Assembly (NCBI GenBank): GCA_934486495.1
Contig: CAKSPW010000004.1
Location: 1 to 63,098 of the forward strand
DNA from: an uncultured Clostridia bacterium
GTDB lineage: Bacteria > Bacillota > Clostridia > UBA1381
Length of the DNA: 63,098 nucleotides
Direction of reading: 5' to 3'
Positions 42,794 to 50,781 of the stretch are shown here, one piece after another. Both the position numbers and the translations under genes were made by a program. Under the pieces are notes generated by a model. That model had not been told where the DNA came from, searched no databases, and was given only the letters and a program-made list of their open reading frames with translations. Positions within the stretch are counted from its first letter, which is position 1, and every line of letters starts with the position of its first letter.

Positions 42794-43690
42794 ATGAATA
42801 ATACATTTAAATCAGGCTTTGTTTCGATAGTGGGTATGCCGAATGTGGGCAAATCCTCACTTTTAAATGCTATTGTAGGTCAAAAAATAGCTATAATATC
42901 CGACAAGCCTCAAACAACACGAAATAAAATACTTGCCATTTACACTAATGAGGAAGAACAGATTATATTCACCGATACACCCGGAATACACAACCCACAC
43001 AACAAGCTCGGCGAATTTATGGTAAACGAGGCTAAACGCTCCATTGACGATACCGATATTGTTATTTTCATGGTAGACGCAACAAGAAATATTCAGGAAA
43101 TGGAAAGAAAAATAGTTGAAAATCTTTCTTCTCAGGATATTCCCTGTATTCTTGTCATAAATAAAATAGACCTTGTACAAAAGGAAAAGCTTTTGCCGCT
43201 TATAGCCAACTACAGCAGTCTTATGGATTTTGCCTGTGTTGTGCCGCTAAGCGCTAAAAAGAAAGACGGAATAGAGCTTCTCTTAAACGATATAAGAGAA
43301 TATTTAAACCCCGGTCCTAAATTCTATTACGACGATATGGTGACAGACCAGCCTGAAAAGCAGATTGCGGCTGAAATAATACGTGAAAAGCTTCTTTGGC
43401 TCCTTGACAAGGAAATTCCTCACGGCATTGCAATAGAAATAGAAAAAATGCAGGAGAAAAAAACCGTTACTTCAATAAGCGCCGTAATTTACTGCGAAAA
43501 ACAGTCGCACAAGGGTATTATTATTGGAAAAAACGGAGATATGCTCAAAAAAATAGGCTCTATGGCAAGAACAGATATAGAAAAAATGCTTGATAAAAAA
43601 GTTTATCTCGAGCTTTGGGTAAGAGTCAAAAGCGATTGGAGAAACAGCAATTATCTTATGAAAAGCTTCGGTTTTTCAAAAGAGGAGTGA
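42794..43690 (+). CDS. era: GTPase Era
   Basis: The protein has 298 aa. Era binds the 3' end of 16S rRNA during small-subunit assembly. The GTPase motifs are G1 GMPNVGKSSL, G2 QTTRNKI, G3 TDTPGIHNPHNKLG, G4 NKIDLV and G5 LSAKK. The C-terminal KH domain contains CEKQSHKGIIIGKNGDMLKK followed by IGSMARTDIEKML. GGAGG lies just before the ATG. Order dgkA-era is conserved in Bacillota. Confidence 0.97.
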   Translation: MNNTFKSGFVSIVGMPNVGKSSLLNAIVGQKIAIISDKPQTTRNKILAIYTNEEEQIIFTDTPGIHNPHNKLGEFMVNEAKRSIDDTDIVIFMVDATRNIQEMERKIVENLSSQDIPCILVINKIDLVQKEKLLPLIANYSSLMDFACVVPLSAKKKDGIELLLNDIREYLNPGPKFYYDDMVTDQPEKQIAAEIIREKLLWLLDKEIPHGIAIEIEKMQEKKTVTSISAVIYCEKQSHKGIIIGKNGDMLKKIGSMARTDIEKMLDKKVYLELWVRVKSDWRNSNYLMKSFGFSKEE

Positions 43691-43695
43691 TTGAA

Positions 43696-44748
43696 GTGGC
43701 AGAAAGAAAATTAAAACGAGAGGTCAAAATCGGAAATACCGTCATAGGCGGAAATAACAAAATTGCCATTCAGTCAATGACAAATACCGATACACGGGAT
43801 GTTAATAAAACAGTCGCACAAATCAAAGCACTTGAAGATGTCGGCTGCGATATTATTCGCTGTGCCGTTCCGGATATGTCTGCGGCCGAAGCAATGGGAG
43901 AAATTAAAAAGAAGATTAATATTCCGCTTGTTGCCGATATTCATTTTGACTATAAAATAGCCATAAGATGTATGGAAAACGGCGTTGATAAAATTAGAAT
44001 TAACCCCGGAAACATAGGCAGTAAGGAAAAAGTTTCCGAGGTAGTAAAAAATGCGGATTACTACGGAGTTCCTATCAGAATAGGAGTAAACGGCGGATCT
44101 CTTGAAAAGGATTTGCTTGAAAAATATAAAAGACCGTCTCCGGAAGCTCTTGTTGAAAGCGCTATGCGCCATGTTGAAATATTAAACAGTCTCGGATTTT
44201 TTAATACCGTTGTTTCCATAAAGCTTTCAGATGTTCCCGATATGATGGAGGCTTACCGACTTTTTTCGGATAAATATGATATTCCTCTCCATGTCGGAGT
44301 TACGGAAGCCGGGAGCGAGCATATGGGAATTATTAAATCATCAATTGGCATAGGCGGACTTTTAAGCGAAGGTATAGGCGACACAATAAGAGTTTCGCTT
44401 ACGGCAGACCCTTTAAAAGAAATAAGTGCGGCAAAGGATATATTAAAATCTCTTAATCTTATAAAAGGCGGCGTAAAGCTTGTAAGCTGTCCCACTTGCG
44501 GACGAACTCAAATAGACCTTATTTCAATCGCAAATGAGGTTGAAAAAAGAGTTCAAAACATAAATAAAAACATAAAAGTTGCCGTTATGGGCTGTGCAGT
44601 AAACGGTCCGGGAGAAGCAAAGGACGCCGATGTCGGAATAGCGGGAGGCAAAGGCGAGGGACTTATTTTTAAAAACGGTAAAATAATCAGAAAAGTACCC
44701 GAAAACATTCTTGTTGAGGAGCTTATGAAGGAGATTGATAATTTATGA
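43696..44748 (+). CDS. ispG: 4-hydroxy-3-methylbut-2-enyl diphosphate synthase (flavodoxin/ferredoxin)
   Basis: The protein has 350 aa. It makes HMBPP from MEcPP in the MEP isoprenoid pathway with a [4Fe-4S] cluster. It begins VKIGNTVIGG and has AIQSMTNTDTRDV. The cluster cysteines are in SCPTCGRTQID and MGCAVNGPGEAKDADVGIAGG. The start is GTG at 43696 with AGAGGAG nearby; the frame is open upstream into the end of era. Its stop overlaps the aroQ start (ATGA). Other MEP genes are not in the window. Confidence 0.95.
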   Translation: MAERKLKREVKIGNTVIGGNNKIAIQSMTNTDTRDVNKTVAQIKALEDVGCDIIRCAVPDMSAAEAMGEIKKKINIPLVADIHFDYKIAIRCMENGVDKIRINPGNIGSKEKVSEVVKNADYYGVPIRIGVNGGSLEKDLLEKYKRPSPEALVESAMRHVEILNSLGFFNTVVSIKLSDVPDMMEAYRLFSDKYDIPLHVGVTEAGSEHMGIIKSSIGIGGLLSEGIGDTIRVSLTADPLKEISAAKDILKSLNLIKGGVKLVSCPTCGRTQIDLISIANEVEKRVQNINKNIKVAVMGCAVNGPGEAKDADVGIAGGKGEGLIFKNGKIIRKVPENILVEELMKEIDNL

Positions 44749-45179
44749 AAATCCTTGTTATAAACGGCGTTAATCTTAATATGCTTGGTATGAGAGAGCC
44801 GGAAATATACGGAAACAAAACTCTTTCGGATTTAGAAGACACGGTGAAATCATACTGCAAAGGCGATAATACAGAGGTCGATTTTTATCAAAGCAACATA
44901 GAAGGAGAAATAGTAAATAAACTTCATTCATCAATGGGCGTTTATGACGGTATTGTTATTAATCCCGGCGCATTTACTCATTATTCTTACGCTATTTTCG
45001 ACGCTTTGACATCTGTTAACGTTCCTTGCGTTGAGGTTCATATTTCAAATATTCACAAGCGTGAAGAATTCAGAAAAAAATCCGTTACCGCACCTGCCTG
45101 CATAGGTCAAATAACGGGATTCGGATTTTACGGCTACATAATGGCTATATCGGCACTTAAAAATCATTTTGAAAATTAA
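44745..45179 (+). CDS. aroQ: 3-dehydroquinate dehydratase, type II
   Basis: The protein has 144 aa. It dehydrates 3-dehydroquinate in the shikimate pathway. Type II marks are INGVNLNMLGMREPEIYG with the catalytic Tyr, DFYQSNIEGEIVNKLH, INPGAFTHYSYAIFDAL and EVHISNIHKREEFR. Its ATG overlaps the ispG stop by four bases. It is the last gene of the run from yqfC, ending at a strong hairpin. Confidence 0.96.
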   Translation: MKILVINGVNLNMLGMREPEIYGNKTLSDLEDTVKSYCKGDNTEVDFYQSNIEGEIVNKLHSSMGVYDGIVINPGAFTHYSYAIFDALTSVNVPCVEVHISNIHKREEFRKKSVTAPACIGQITGFGFYGYIMAISALKNHFEN

Positions 45180-45188
45180 AAATTAAAA

Positions 45189-45254
45189 GCGCAGATAAAT
45201 TGATTATATCCCTACATCTTTTCGGAGTGTTAATCAATATCTGCGCCTTTTTTT
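45189..45254. terminator. Bidirectional terminator between aroQ and cysK
   Basis: GCGCAGATA pairs with TATCTGCGC and TTGATT with AATCAA inside it. TTTTTTT follows on the plus strand, and A-rich sequence precedes it. It serves the convergent aroQ (+) and cysK (-). Confidence 0.85.
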
Positions 45255-46182
45255 ATTCTGTAAACATCGGTGTTGAAAGGTATCTGTCGCCCGTATCCGG
45301 AAGAAGTGCAACAATCACTTTACCTTTGTTTTCGGGTCTTTTTGCAAGCTCTCCGGCAGCATAAACGGCAGCTCCCGATGAAATTCCGACAAGCAATCCC
45401 TCACCTCGTGCAAGTGCTCGTCCCGTCTTAAAAGCATCCTCATTTTCAACGGTTATTATTTCGTCATATACGCTTGTATCGAGAGTTTCGGGAACAAAGC
45501 CTGCTCCTATACCTTGGATTTTATGCGGACCGGGTGTTCCTTTTGACAAAACCGGAGAACCGGCAGGCTCAACAGCAACAACTTTTACTTCGGGATTTTT
45601 TGATTTTAAATACTTTCCTACTCCCGTAAGAGTTCCTCCCGTTCCTACTCCGGCAACAAAAATATCAACTTTTCCGTCAGTATCGTTCCAAATTTCAGGT
45701 CCGGTTGTTGCATAATGAGCAGCAGGATTTGCCTGATTTACAAATTGTCCCGGAATAAAACTTCCCGGAGTTTCCTTGGCAAGTTCATTAGCCTTTTCTA
45801 TCGCACCCTTCATTCCCTTTGAGCCGTCTGTAAGCACAAGCTCAGCGCCGTATGCCTTAAGAAGATTTCTTCTTTCAACGCTCATTGTTTCAGGCATTGT
45901 AAGTATAATTCTGTATCCTCTCGACGCCGCTACCGACGCAAGCCCTATACCCGTATTTCCGCTTGTAGGCTCTATTATAACCGCTCCCGGCTTTAAAATG
46001 CCTTTTTTTTCGGCATCGTCTATCATAGCTCTTGCAATTCTGTCCTTTACACTTCCGGCAGGGTTTAAATACTCAAGCTTTGTATACACATCAGCTTTTA
46101 AATCATTTTCTTTTATGTAATTTGAAATCTTAAGAAGTGGTGTGTTTCCTATTAAATCTGTTATTTTTTCATATACCTTCAT
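45253..46182 (-). CDS. cysK: Cysteine synthase A (O-acetylserine sulfhydrylase)
   Basis: The protein has 309 aa. It makes cysteine from O-acetylserine and sulfide with PLP. NPAGSVKDRIARAMI has the PLP lysine, EPTSGNTGIGLASVAA the substrate loop, and GTGGTLTGVGKYL the phosphate cup. LVGISSGAAV is also present. A 17-codon ORF ends 16 bases before the start codon. A consensus promoter with an overlapping palindrome lies further upstream, so expression is likely regulated by sulfur or cysteine supply. Confidence 0.96.
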   Translation of the reverse strand: MKVYEKITDLIGNTPLLKISNYIKENDLKADVYTKLEYLNPAGSVKDRIARAMIDDAEKKGILKPGAVIIEPTSGNTGIGLASVAASRGYRIILTMPETMSVERRNLLKAYGAELVLTDGSKGMKGAIEKANELAKETPGSFIPGQFVNQANPAAHYATTGPEIWNDTDGKVDIFVAGVGTGGTLTGVGKYLKSKNPEVKVVAVEPAGSPVLSKGTPGPHKIQGIGAGFVPETLDTSVYDEIITVENEDAFKTGRALARGEGLLVGISSGAAVYAAGELAKRPENKGKVIVALLPDTGDRYLSTPMFTE

Positions 46183-46198
46183 TTTTCATTATCCTTTC

Positions 46199-46252
46199 TT
46201 ATTTTTTAATTTTTAATTTCTTTCTACATCGTCCGTCAAAAAGCAAAATCAT
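46199..46252 (-). CDS. Putative cysK leader peptide (17 aa)
   Basis: The frame reads MILLFDGRCRKKLKIKK and stops. TTGGAGG stands eight bases upstream of its ATG, a better ribosome binding site than that of cysK itself. It holds one Cys codon at position 9 among basic residues and ends 16 bp before cysK, inside the cysK message. A regulatory leader peptide that couples ribosome movement to cysK translation is an inference. No terminator/antiterminator pair is obvious in the short spacer. Confidence 0.5.
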   Translation of the reverse strand: MILLFDGRCRKKLKIKK

Positions 46253-46277
46253 AGCGTCTGCCTCCAATTCCCTGTAT

Positions 46278-46298
46278 AACCTATCTAAATTATAGGTT
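46278..46298 (-). promoter_or_regulatory. Palindromic operator at cysK promoter
   Basis: AACCTAT-N7-ATAGGTT is a perfect 7-bp inverted repeat directly downstream of the -10 box, covering the likely transcription start. Position and symmetry fit a dimeric repressor. CymR, an Rrf2-family regulator, controls cysK in Bacillus and is a candidate class, but no such gene is in the window. Confidence 0.65.
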
Positions 46299-46299
46299 T

Positions 46300-46328
46300 A
46301 TTATAACACCACTATTTTTATTTGTCAA
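46300..46328 (-). promoter_or_regulatory. Promoter of cysK
   Basis: On the minus strand TTGACA and TATAAT are 17 bp apart. The rest of the 46329-46536 stretch is very AT-rich and I see nothing else in it. Confidence 0.85.
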
Positions 46329-46536
46329 TAATAATTTTAAATTTAATGCATATTGTCAAATTTTAAATATTCAAAAATATATTATTACCGCAAAATATAC
46401 AAAAATCATACCGTTTAATTTAAAATATTAAAATTTGAAAATACGATTTTATTTATTTCTTTTTTTCGCTTTTTATAAATATTGCATAATTAAAAAAATT
46501 ATTTTTAAGCTATTTGATTTTTTTTATGAAAAGACC

Positions 46537-46565
46537 TTGATTATTTTCTGAAAATCTGTTATTAT
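46537..46565 (+). promoter_or_regulatory. Promoter of dnaA
   Basis: TTGATT (46537-46542) and TATTAT (46560-46565) are 17 bp apart. The leader to dnaA is about 50 bases. I saw no good DnaA box next to it. Confidence 0.65.
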
Positions 46566-46620
46566 TATAGTTGGAGTACTTTATTCTCTTAAGGTACAGC
46601 ATTATGAAAGGAGTTTACAA

Positions 46621-47949
46621 ATGGATATTGATTTGATATGGCAAAATTCAATAAACAGCCTAAAAAACACACTTATTTCCCCGGTCGGATTTAATATATA
46701 TTTAAAAGATGCTGTTCCTTTGTCACTAAACGAAAACATTTTTACAATTGCTGTTGCAATGTCGCTTAACAAAACAATGATTGAAAACAGATATAAAGCA
46801 CAGCTTGAAAAAATTTTGTCTAATATTCTTCAAAACGATATAACACTTAATATAGAAGTAAATCAAAACCCGGTAAGAGAGCAAATTCAAAATAACGAGG
46901 AAAATACAGCCGATGAACAAAGCAGCGGCTTTTCAAACCTCAACCCTAAATACACATTTGACAATTACATAATCGGTTCATCTAACGAATATGCCGCAGC
47001 TGCCGCAATCAGAGCGGCTGAAAACCCGGGACAAAATATTTACTACAATCCTCTTTTTCTGTACGGAAGCTCGGGAGTTGGAAAAACTCATTTGATGCAC
47101 GCAATAGGAAACAGCATTAAAAAGAATTTCCCCGAAAAAAAGGTTATTTATGTTACGAGCGAGCAGTTTACAAACGATTTTATCGACAGCGTAAGAAAAA
47201 AAACGCCTAAAAACTTCAGGCAGATTTACAGATGCGCCGACGTTCTTTTGATAGACGATATTCAGTTTCTCGAAAAAAAGGAATCTACTCAGGATGAGCT
47301 TTTTCATACTTTCAATGAGCTTTATAACATGAACAAGCAAATTGTTCTTACAAGCGACCGTATTCCCGAAAAGCTTATCACTCTTGAAGACAGACTTAAA
47401 ACACGATTTAAATCCGGACCCGTAATTGACATTTCGGCACCGTCATTTGAAACGAGAGTAGCTATTTTAAAGAATAAATCGGAACAAAAAAATATTTATA
47501 TGGACGAGGACGTATACGAATACATAGCAGACTGCATTCAGTCAAACGTAAGAGAATTGGAAGGTGCACTTTTAAAGCTTATTTCATATTCTCAGATCAA
47601 AGAGAAAAAAATAGACCTTTCTTTTGCCAAAGAATGTCTGCAATCGTATAAATCGGGCAGAATAAGCGTTGAAAAAATCATTGATAAGGTTTGCGTTTAT
47701 TATGATATTACTAAAGATGAAATAATAAGCAAAAACAAAACAAAAAATCTCACTTTGCCAAGACAGGTTGCAATGTATCTTTGCAATATTTTAACAGAGC
47801 TAAATTACGGTGCCATTGCAAAAAATTTCGGCAATCGTGATCGCACAACAGTTCTTCATAACGTTGAAAAAATAAAAGATGAGATAAAAACCGACGCAAT
47901 TTTAAATGCCGATGTTGAGTGCATTTTAAAGGATTTAAAGAACGGATAA
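46621..47949 (+). CDS. dnaA: Chromosomal replication initiator protein DnaA
   Basis: The protein has 442 aa. DnaA binds DnaA boxes and opens the origin. Domain I covers about residues 1-85, followed by a short polar linker (about 86-110). The AAA+ core begins at YTFDNYIIGSSNEYA. Walker A is GSSGVGKTHLMHAIG, Walker B is VLLIDDIQFL, and sensor and box VII phrases follow. The C-terminal DNA-binding domain has the signature NRDRTTVLHNVEKI. AAAGGAG is eight bases before the ATG. It is followed by the origin region and dnaN. Confidence 0.98.
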   Translation: MDIDLIWQNSINSLKNTLISPVGFNIYLKDAVPLSLNENIFTIAVAMSLNKTMIENRYKAQLEKILSNILQNDITLNIEVNQNPVREQIQNNEENTADEQSSGFSNLNPKYTFDNYIIGSSNEYAAAAAIRAAENPGQNIYYNPLFLYGSSGVGKTHLMHAIGNSIKKNFPEKKVIYVTSEQFTNDFIDSVRKKTPKNFRQIYRCADVLLIDDIQFLEKKESTQDELFHTFNELYNMNKQIVLTSDRIPEKLITLEDRLKTRFKSGPVIDISAPSFETRVAILKNKSEQKNIYMDEDVYEYIADCIQSNVRELEGALLKLISYSQIKEKKIDLSFAKECLQSYKSGRISVEKIIDKVCVYYDITKDEIISKNKTKNLTLPRQVAMYLCNILTELNYGAIAKNFGNRDRTTVLHNVEKIKDEIKTDAILNADVECILKDLKNG

Positions 47950-48211
47950 CGTATGCATAAATTGTGAAAATGTACGTTTATAATTCGTGAATAAAAATCA
48001 CCTCTTAATTTTCCACATTTTATAAACAGAGTATCAACAAAAATCAAATGCTTCATTGTTGATAAAAAAACGTGGTAAAAAGAAGAAAAATGAGGTTTTC
48101 CAACAATTCACGATTACTAATAATACTACTACTAATTATATTATATATTTATTTATATATATATGTATGTATATATAATAATATATTATTAGTCGAAAGG
48201 ATTGAATTTAA
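47950..48211 (+). other. oriC: Replication origin region (oriC)
   Basis: The dnaA-dnaN intergenic region holds sites close to the DnaA box TTATCCACA: TTTTCCACA at 48009-48017 and, on the minus strand, TTATCAACA at 48057-48065, each with one mismatch. Weaker ones lie at 48031-48039 and 48096-48104. Next comes a run of trinucleotides, ACTAATAATACTACTACTAA (48115-48134). On the other strand it reads TAGTAGTAGTATTATTAGT, as in DnaA-trio elements. A nearly pure A/T stretch (about 48132-48192) fits a DNA unwinding element. TCGTGAAT (47985) and ATTCACGA (48106) form a long-range inverted repeat. Confidence 0.85.
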
Positions 48212-49342
48212 GTGGAATTTGTATGTACCAAAAATGAGCTTAACGATATTTTAAATATTGTTCAAAGAGCAGTTACACCGAAAAGCACGCTTCCTGTTAT
48301 GGAATGTATCAAAATAGACTGTAATCATAATACAGTTGTTTTTACAGGTAACAATCTTGAGCTTTGCATAGAATACAAAGCTGACATTGAAGTAAGAGAA
48401 GGAGGCTGTATTGCTCTTCCTTCAAAAATATTCGGAGATATTGCAAGAAAGCTTCCGGACGGTAATGTGACTTTATCGGTAAATGAAGAAAACAATGTAA
48501 CAAAAATAAAAGGCGGAATAAGCGAATTTAATATTCAGGGACTTATATCCAATGAATTTCCGGAACCGCCATCAATAGAAGAAAAATATTCGTTTACCGT
48601 TGAAGAATATAAGCTTAAAAATATTATTAAAAGACTTATTCCCTTTGTTGCTGTAACGGAGGGAAAAAGACCTACCCTTACAGGCTCACTGTTTGAAATA
48701 AAGAAAAATGAAATGACTGTTGTAGCAAGTGACGGTCACAGACTCGGAGTTGTAAAAGAAACGATTAAAGATAATGATGAGGATATGAAGTTTATAATCC
48801 CCGGCTCTACGCTTCGTGAACTTTTGAAAATTTTAAGAGATGACGAATCCTCCGTAAAAGTGACGGTTTCCGATAAGCACGTAATGCTTGAATTTGAGCA
48901 TTTTAAGGTGTTTACAAGACTTATTGACGGTGATTATTTAAGATATGAGCCTATAATTGCGGCAAATAATACGATAAGAATGGAAGTAAATTCGCATGAG
49001 CTGAGGGATTCTCTCGAGCGTGCAATGCTTATTATAAATGATGACGATACATCTCCCGATAAGAGAATGCCTGTTCGTCTTTCGATAGGCTATGACAAAA
49101 TAGAAGTATCATGTATGACATCAAAGGGCAAAGTAAATGATGCAATAAACGCAAAAATAGAGGGCGGAGAGCTTGTTATAGGATTCAACTGCCGTTTTCT
49201 CATAGACGCAATAGCTTCGTGTGATGAGGAAAAAATTGAAATTGATTTATCTACACCCGTAAGCGGATGCTTTATGAGGTCTCTTGATGAGAAAAACAGT
49301 AACTATGTATTTATGATTTTGCCTGTAAGACTTTACAATTAA
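48212..49342 (+). CDS. dnaN: DNA polymerase III beta subunit (sliding clamp)
   Basis: The protein has 376 aa, three similar clamp domains. It encircles DNA and tethers polymerase III. It begins EFVCTKNELNDILNIVQRAV (GTG start, with AAAGGA upstream), followed by STLPVMECIKI and later GSLFEIKKNEMTVVASDGHR and the end NYVFMILPVRL. Its start lies directly after the AT-rich part of the origin. It is co-directional with dnaA. Confidence 0.97.
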   Translation: MEFVCTKNELNDILNIVQRAVTPKSTLPVMECIKIDCNHNTVVFTGNNLELCIEYKADIEVREGGCIALPSKIFGDIARKLPDGNVTLSVNEENNVTKIKGGISEFNIQGLISNEFPEPPSIEEKYSFTVEEYKLKNIIKRLIPFVAVTEGKRPTLTGSLFEIKKNEMTVVASDGHRLGVVKETIKDNDEDMKFIIPGSTLRELLKILRDDESSVKVTVSDKHVMLEFEHFKVFTRLIDGDYLRYEPIIAANNTIRMEVNSHELRDSLERAMLIINDDDTSPDKRMPVRLSIGYDKIEVSCMTSKGKVNDAINAKIEGGELVIGFNCRFLIDAIASCDEEKIEIDLSTPVSGCFMRSLDEKNSNYVFMILPVRLYN

Positions 49343-49352
49343 GGTAATAGAG

Positions 49353-49961
49353 ATGGAAATAAGATTATTAAACAATATTTATACCGATGAAAACACATAT
49401 TTTCTTATTAAAGACGGGAAAGCAATAGTGATAGACCCTGGCGAAAGCTATGAAAAAATAATGGATTTTGCTAAGAATATAAAAATAGAGTATGTGTTTT
49501 TGACTCATTGTCATTACGACCATATAACAGCGGCAAATGATTTGAGAAAAAACGGTGCATTGCTTTGTACAACAAAAGAATGTGCTGAAAATATTAAAAA
49601 TCCGATAAACAATTTATCGGGTTTATGGCTTGATGAGAAAATAATAATAAACGGTGCGGATATAATTTTGACGGAAGAAGAAGTATTCAAATTTCACGGA
49701 ACGGATATAAAAACAATAAAAACACCGGGGCATACAAATTGTTCATCATGCTTTTTAGCGGAAAACAAGCTTTTTTCCGGCGATACACTGTTTTTTCAGA
49801 CAACGGGAAGGTGCGATCTTCCGACAGGCAGTATAATAAGTCTTCAAAATTCAATAAAAAACAAGCTTTACATTTTAGACGACAATACGGAGGTTTATCC
49901 GGGACACGGAAGAAAAACAAGTATAGGGTATGAAAAAAAATTCAACTTGTCGGTAAATTAA
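49353..49961 (+). CDS. Metallo-beta-lactamase-fold hydrolase (glyoxalase II-like)
   Basis: The protein has 202 aa. The metal-binding motif is THCHYDHI, then TPGHTNCSSCFL, FSGDTLFFQTTGRCDLPTGS and VYPGHG. The layout fits small YcbL/GloB-like thioesterases such as hydroxyacylglutathione hydrolase homologues; the substrate is unknown. It starts ten bases after dnaN and so may share its transcript. It replaces the recF-gyrB genes that often follow dnaN. Confidence 0.88.
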   Translation: MEIRLLNNIYTDENTYFLIKDGKAIVIDPGESYEKIMDFAKNIKIEYVFLTHCHYDHITAANDLRKNGALLCTTKECAENIKNPINNLSGLWLDEKIIINGADIILTEEEVFKFHGTDIKTIKTPGHTNCSSCFLAENKLFSGDTLFFQTTGRCDLPTGSIISLQNSIKNKLYILDDNTEVYPGHGRKTSIGYEKKFNLSVN

Positions 49962-49982
49962 AAATATAAAGGAGGAAAAATT

Positions 49983-50327
49983 ATGAAGCTGTCAGAGGTA
50001 AAGAATATTCTCGGCGCTGAGGTACTTACGGGAGAAGAATTTCTCGATAAAGAGGTGTATTCGGCTTGCGGCTGTGATCTTATGAGCGATGTGCTTGCTT
50101 TTGTAAAAGACAGGGCTATTTTGTTGACAGGACTTATGAATACCCAGGTTATAAGAACGGCGGAGATGATGGATATTGAAACAGTTATTTTCGTCAGAGG
50201 GAAAAAGCCGAGCGAGGAAATTGTCGGAATGGCAAAAATGAAGGATATAGTAGTTATGACAACCGAATATCCTCTATATATTGCCGGAGGTAAGCTGTAC
50301 GAGGCAGGTCTCGGAAACAACAGATAA
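49983..50327 (+). CDS. DRTGG-domain protein, first copy
   Basis: The protein has 114 aa, a stand-alone DRTGG domain. It shows LSEVKNILGAEVLTG, AILLTGLMNTQVIRTAEMMD and DIETVIFVRGKKPS. DRTGG domains are found in phosphotransacetylases and next to CBS domains and are thought to sense ligands; none is proven here. AAAGGAGG precedes the ATG. It opens the regulatory part of the hydrogenase cluster and overlaps nothing. A shorter relative is encoded at 52095. Confidence 0.8.
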   Translation: MKLSEVKNILGAEVLTGEEFLDKEVYSACGCDLMSDVLAFVKDRAILLTGLMNTQVIRTAEMMDIETVIFVRGKKPSEEIVGMAKMKDIVVMTTEYPLYIAGGKLYEAGLGNNR

Positions 50328-50340
50328 GAGGTATTTTATT

Positions 50341-50760
50341 ATGGATACTTTAAAAAATCATTATATTGTAAACGGCGATGATTTCAGTGTTGCCGGCGAA
50401 AATTCAAGCAAGGTAAAAAAACTTTTAAAGCAGCTCGGATTTGCACCTGAAACAATAAGAAGAGTCGTTATTGCAATGTATGAAGCTGAAATTAATATGG
50501 TTATTCATGCAAACGGCGGATATATAGATACGGAAATATCGAAAAACCGCATTAAAATTATGTTAAACGATAACGGTCCGGGTATACCGGATATAGAAAA
50601 GGCAATGCAGGAGGGATTTTCAACCGCAACAAACGAGGTAAGAGAGCTTGGATTCGGTGCGGGTATGGGACTTCCGAATATGAAAAAATATGCCGATGAA
50701 TTAAATATAGAAACGGAAATAGGAAAAGGAACACGAGTTGAAATAATAGTTAATATATAA
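50341..50760 (+). CDS. HATPase protein, RsbW/SpoIIAB-like anti-sigma or switch kinase
   Basis: The protein has 139 aa, a single GHKL ATPase domain. The N-box is EINMVIHANGG, G1 is LNDNGPGIPDIEKAM and G2 GFGAGMGLPNMKKYAD. This layout fits anti-sigma-factor kinases of the RsbW group. No anti-anti-sigma factor or sigma factor gene is beside it. Placement between a DRTGG protein and a hydrogenase-like protein suggests a role in redox signalling; the partner is not known. The start at 50341 follows AAGAGGT. Confidence 0.82.
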   Translation: MDTLKNHYIVNGDDFSVAGENSSKVKKLLKQLGFAPETIRRVVIAMYEAEINMVIHANGGYIDTEISKNRIKIMLNDNGPGIPDIEKAMQEGFSTATNEVRELGFGAGMGLPNMKKYADELNIETEIGKGTRVEIIVNI

Positions 50761-50781
50761 ATGTTGTCGGGAGTGATTTAA

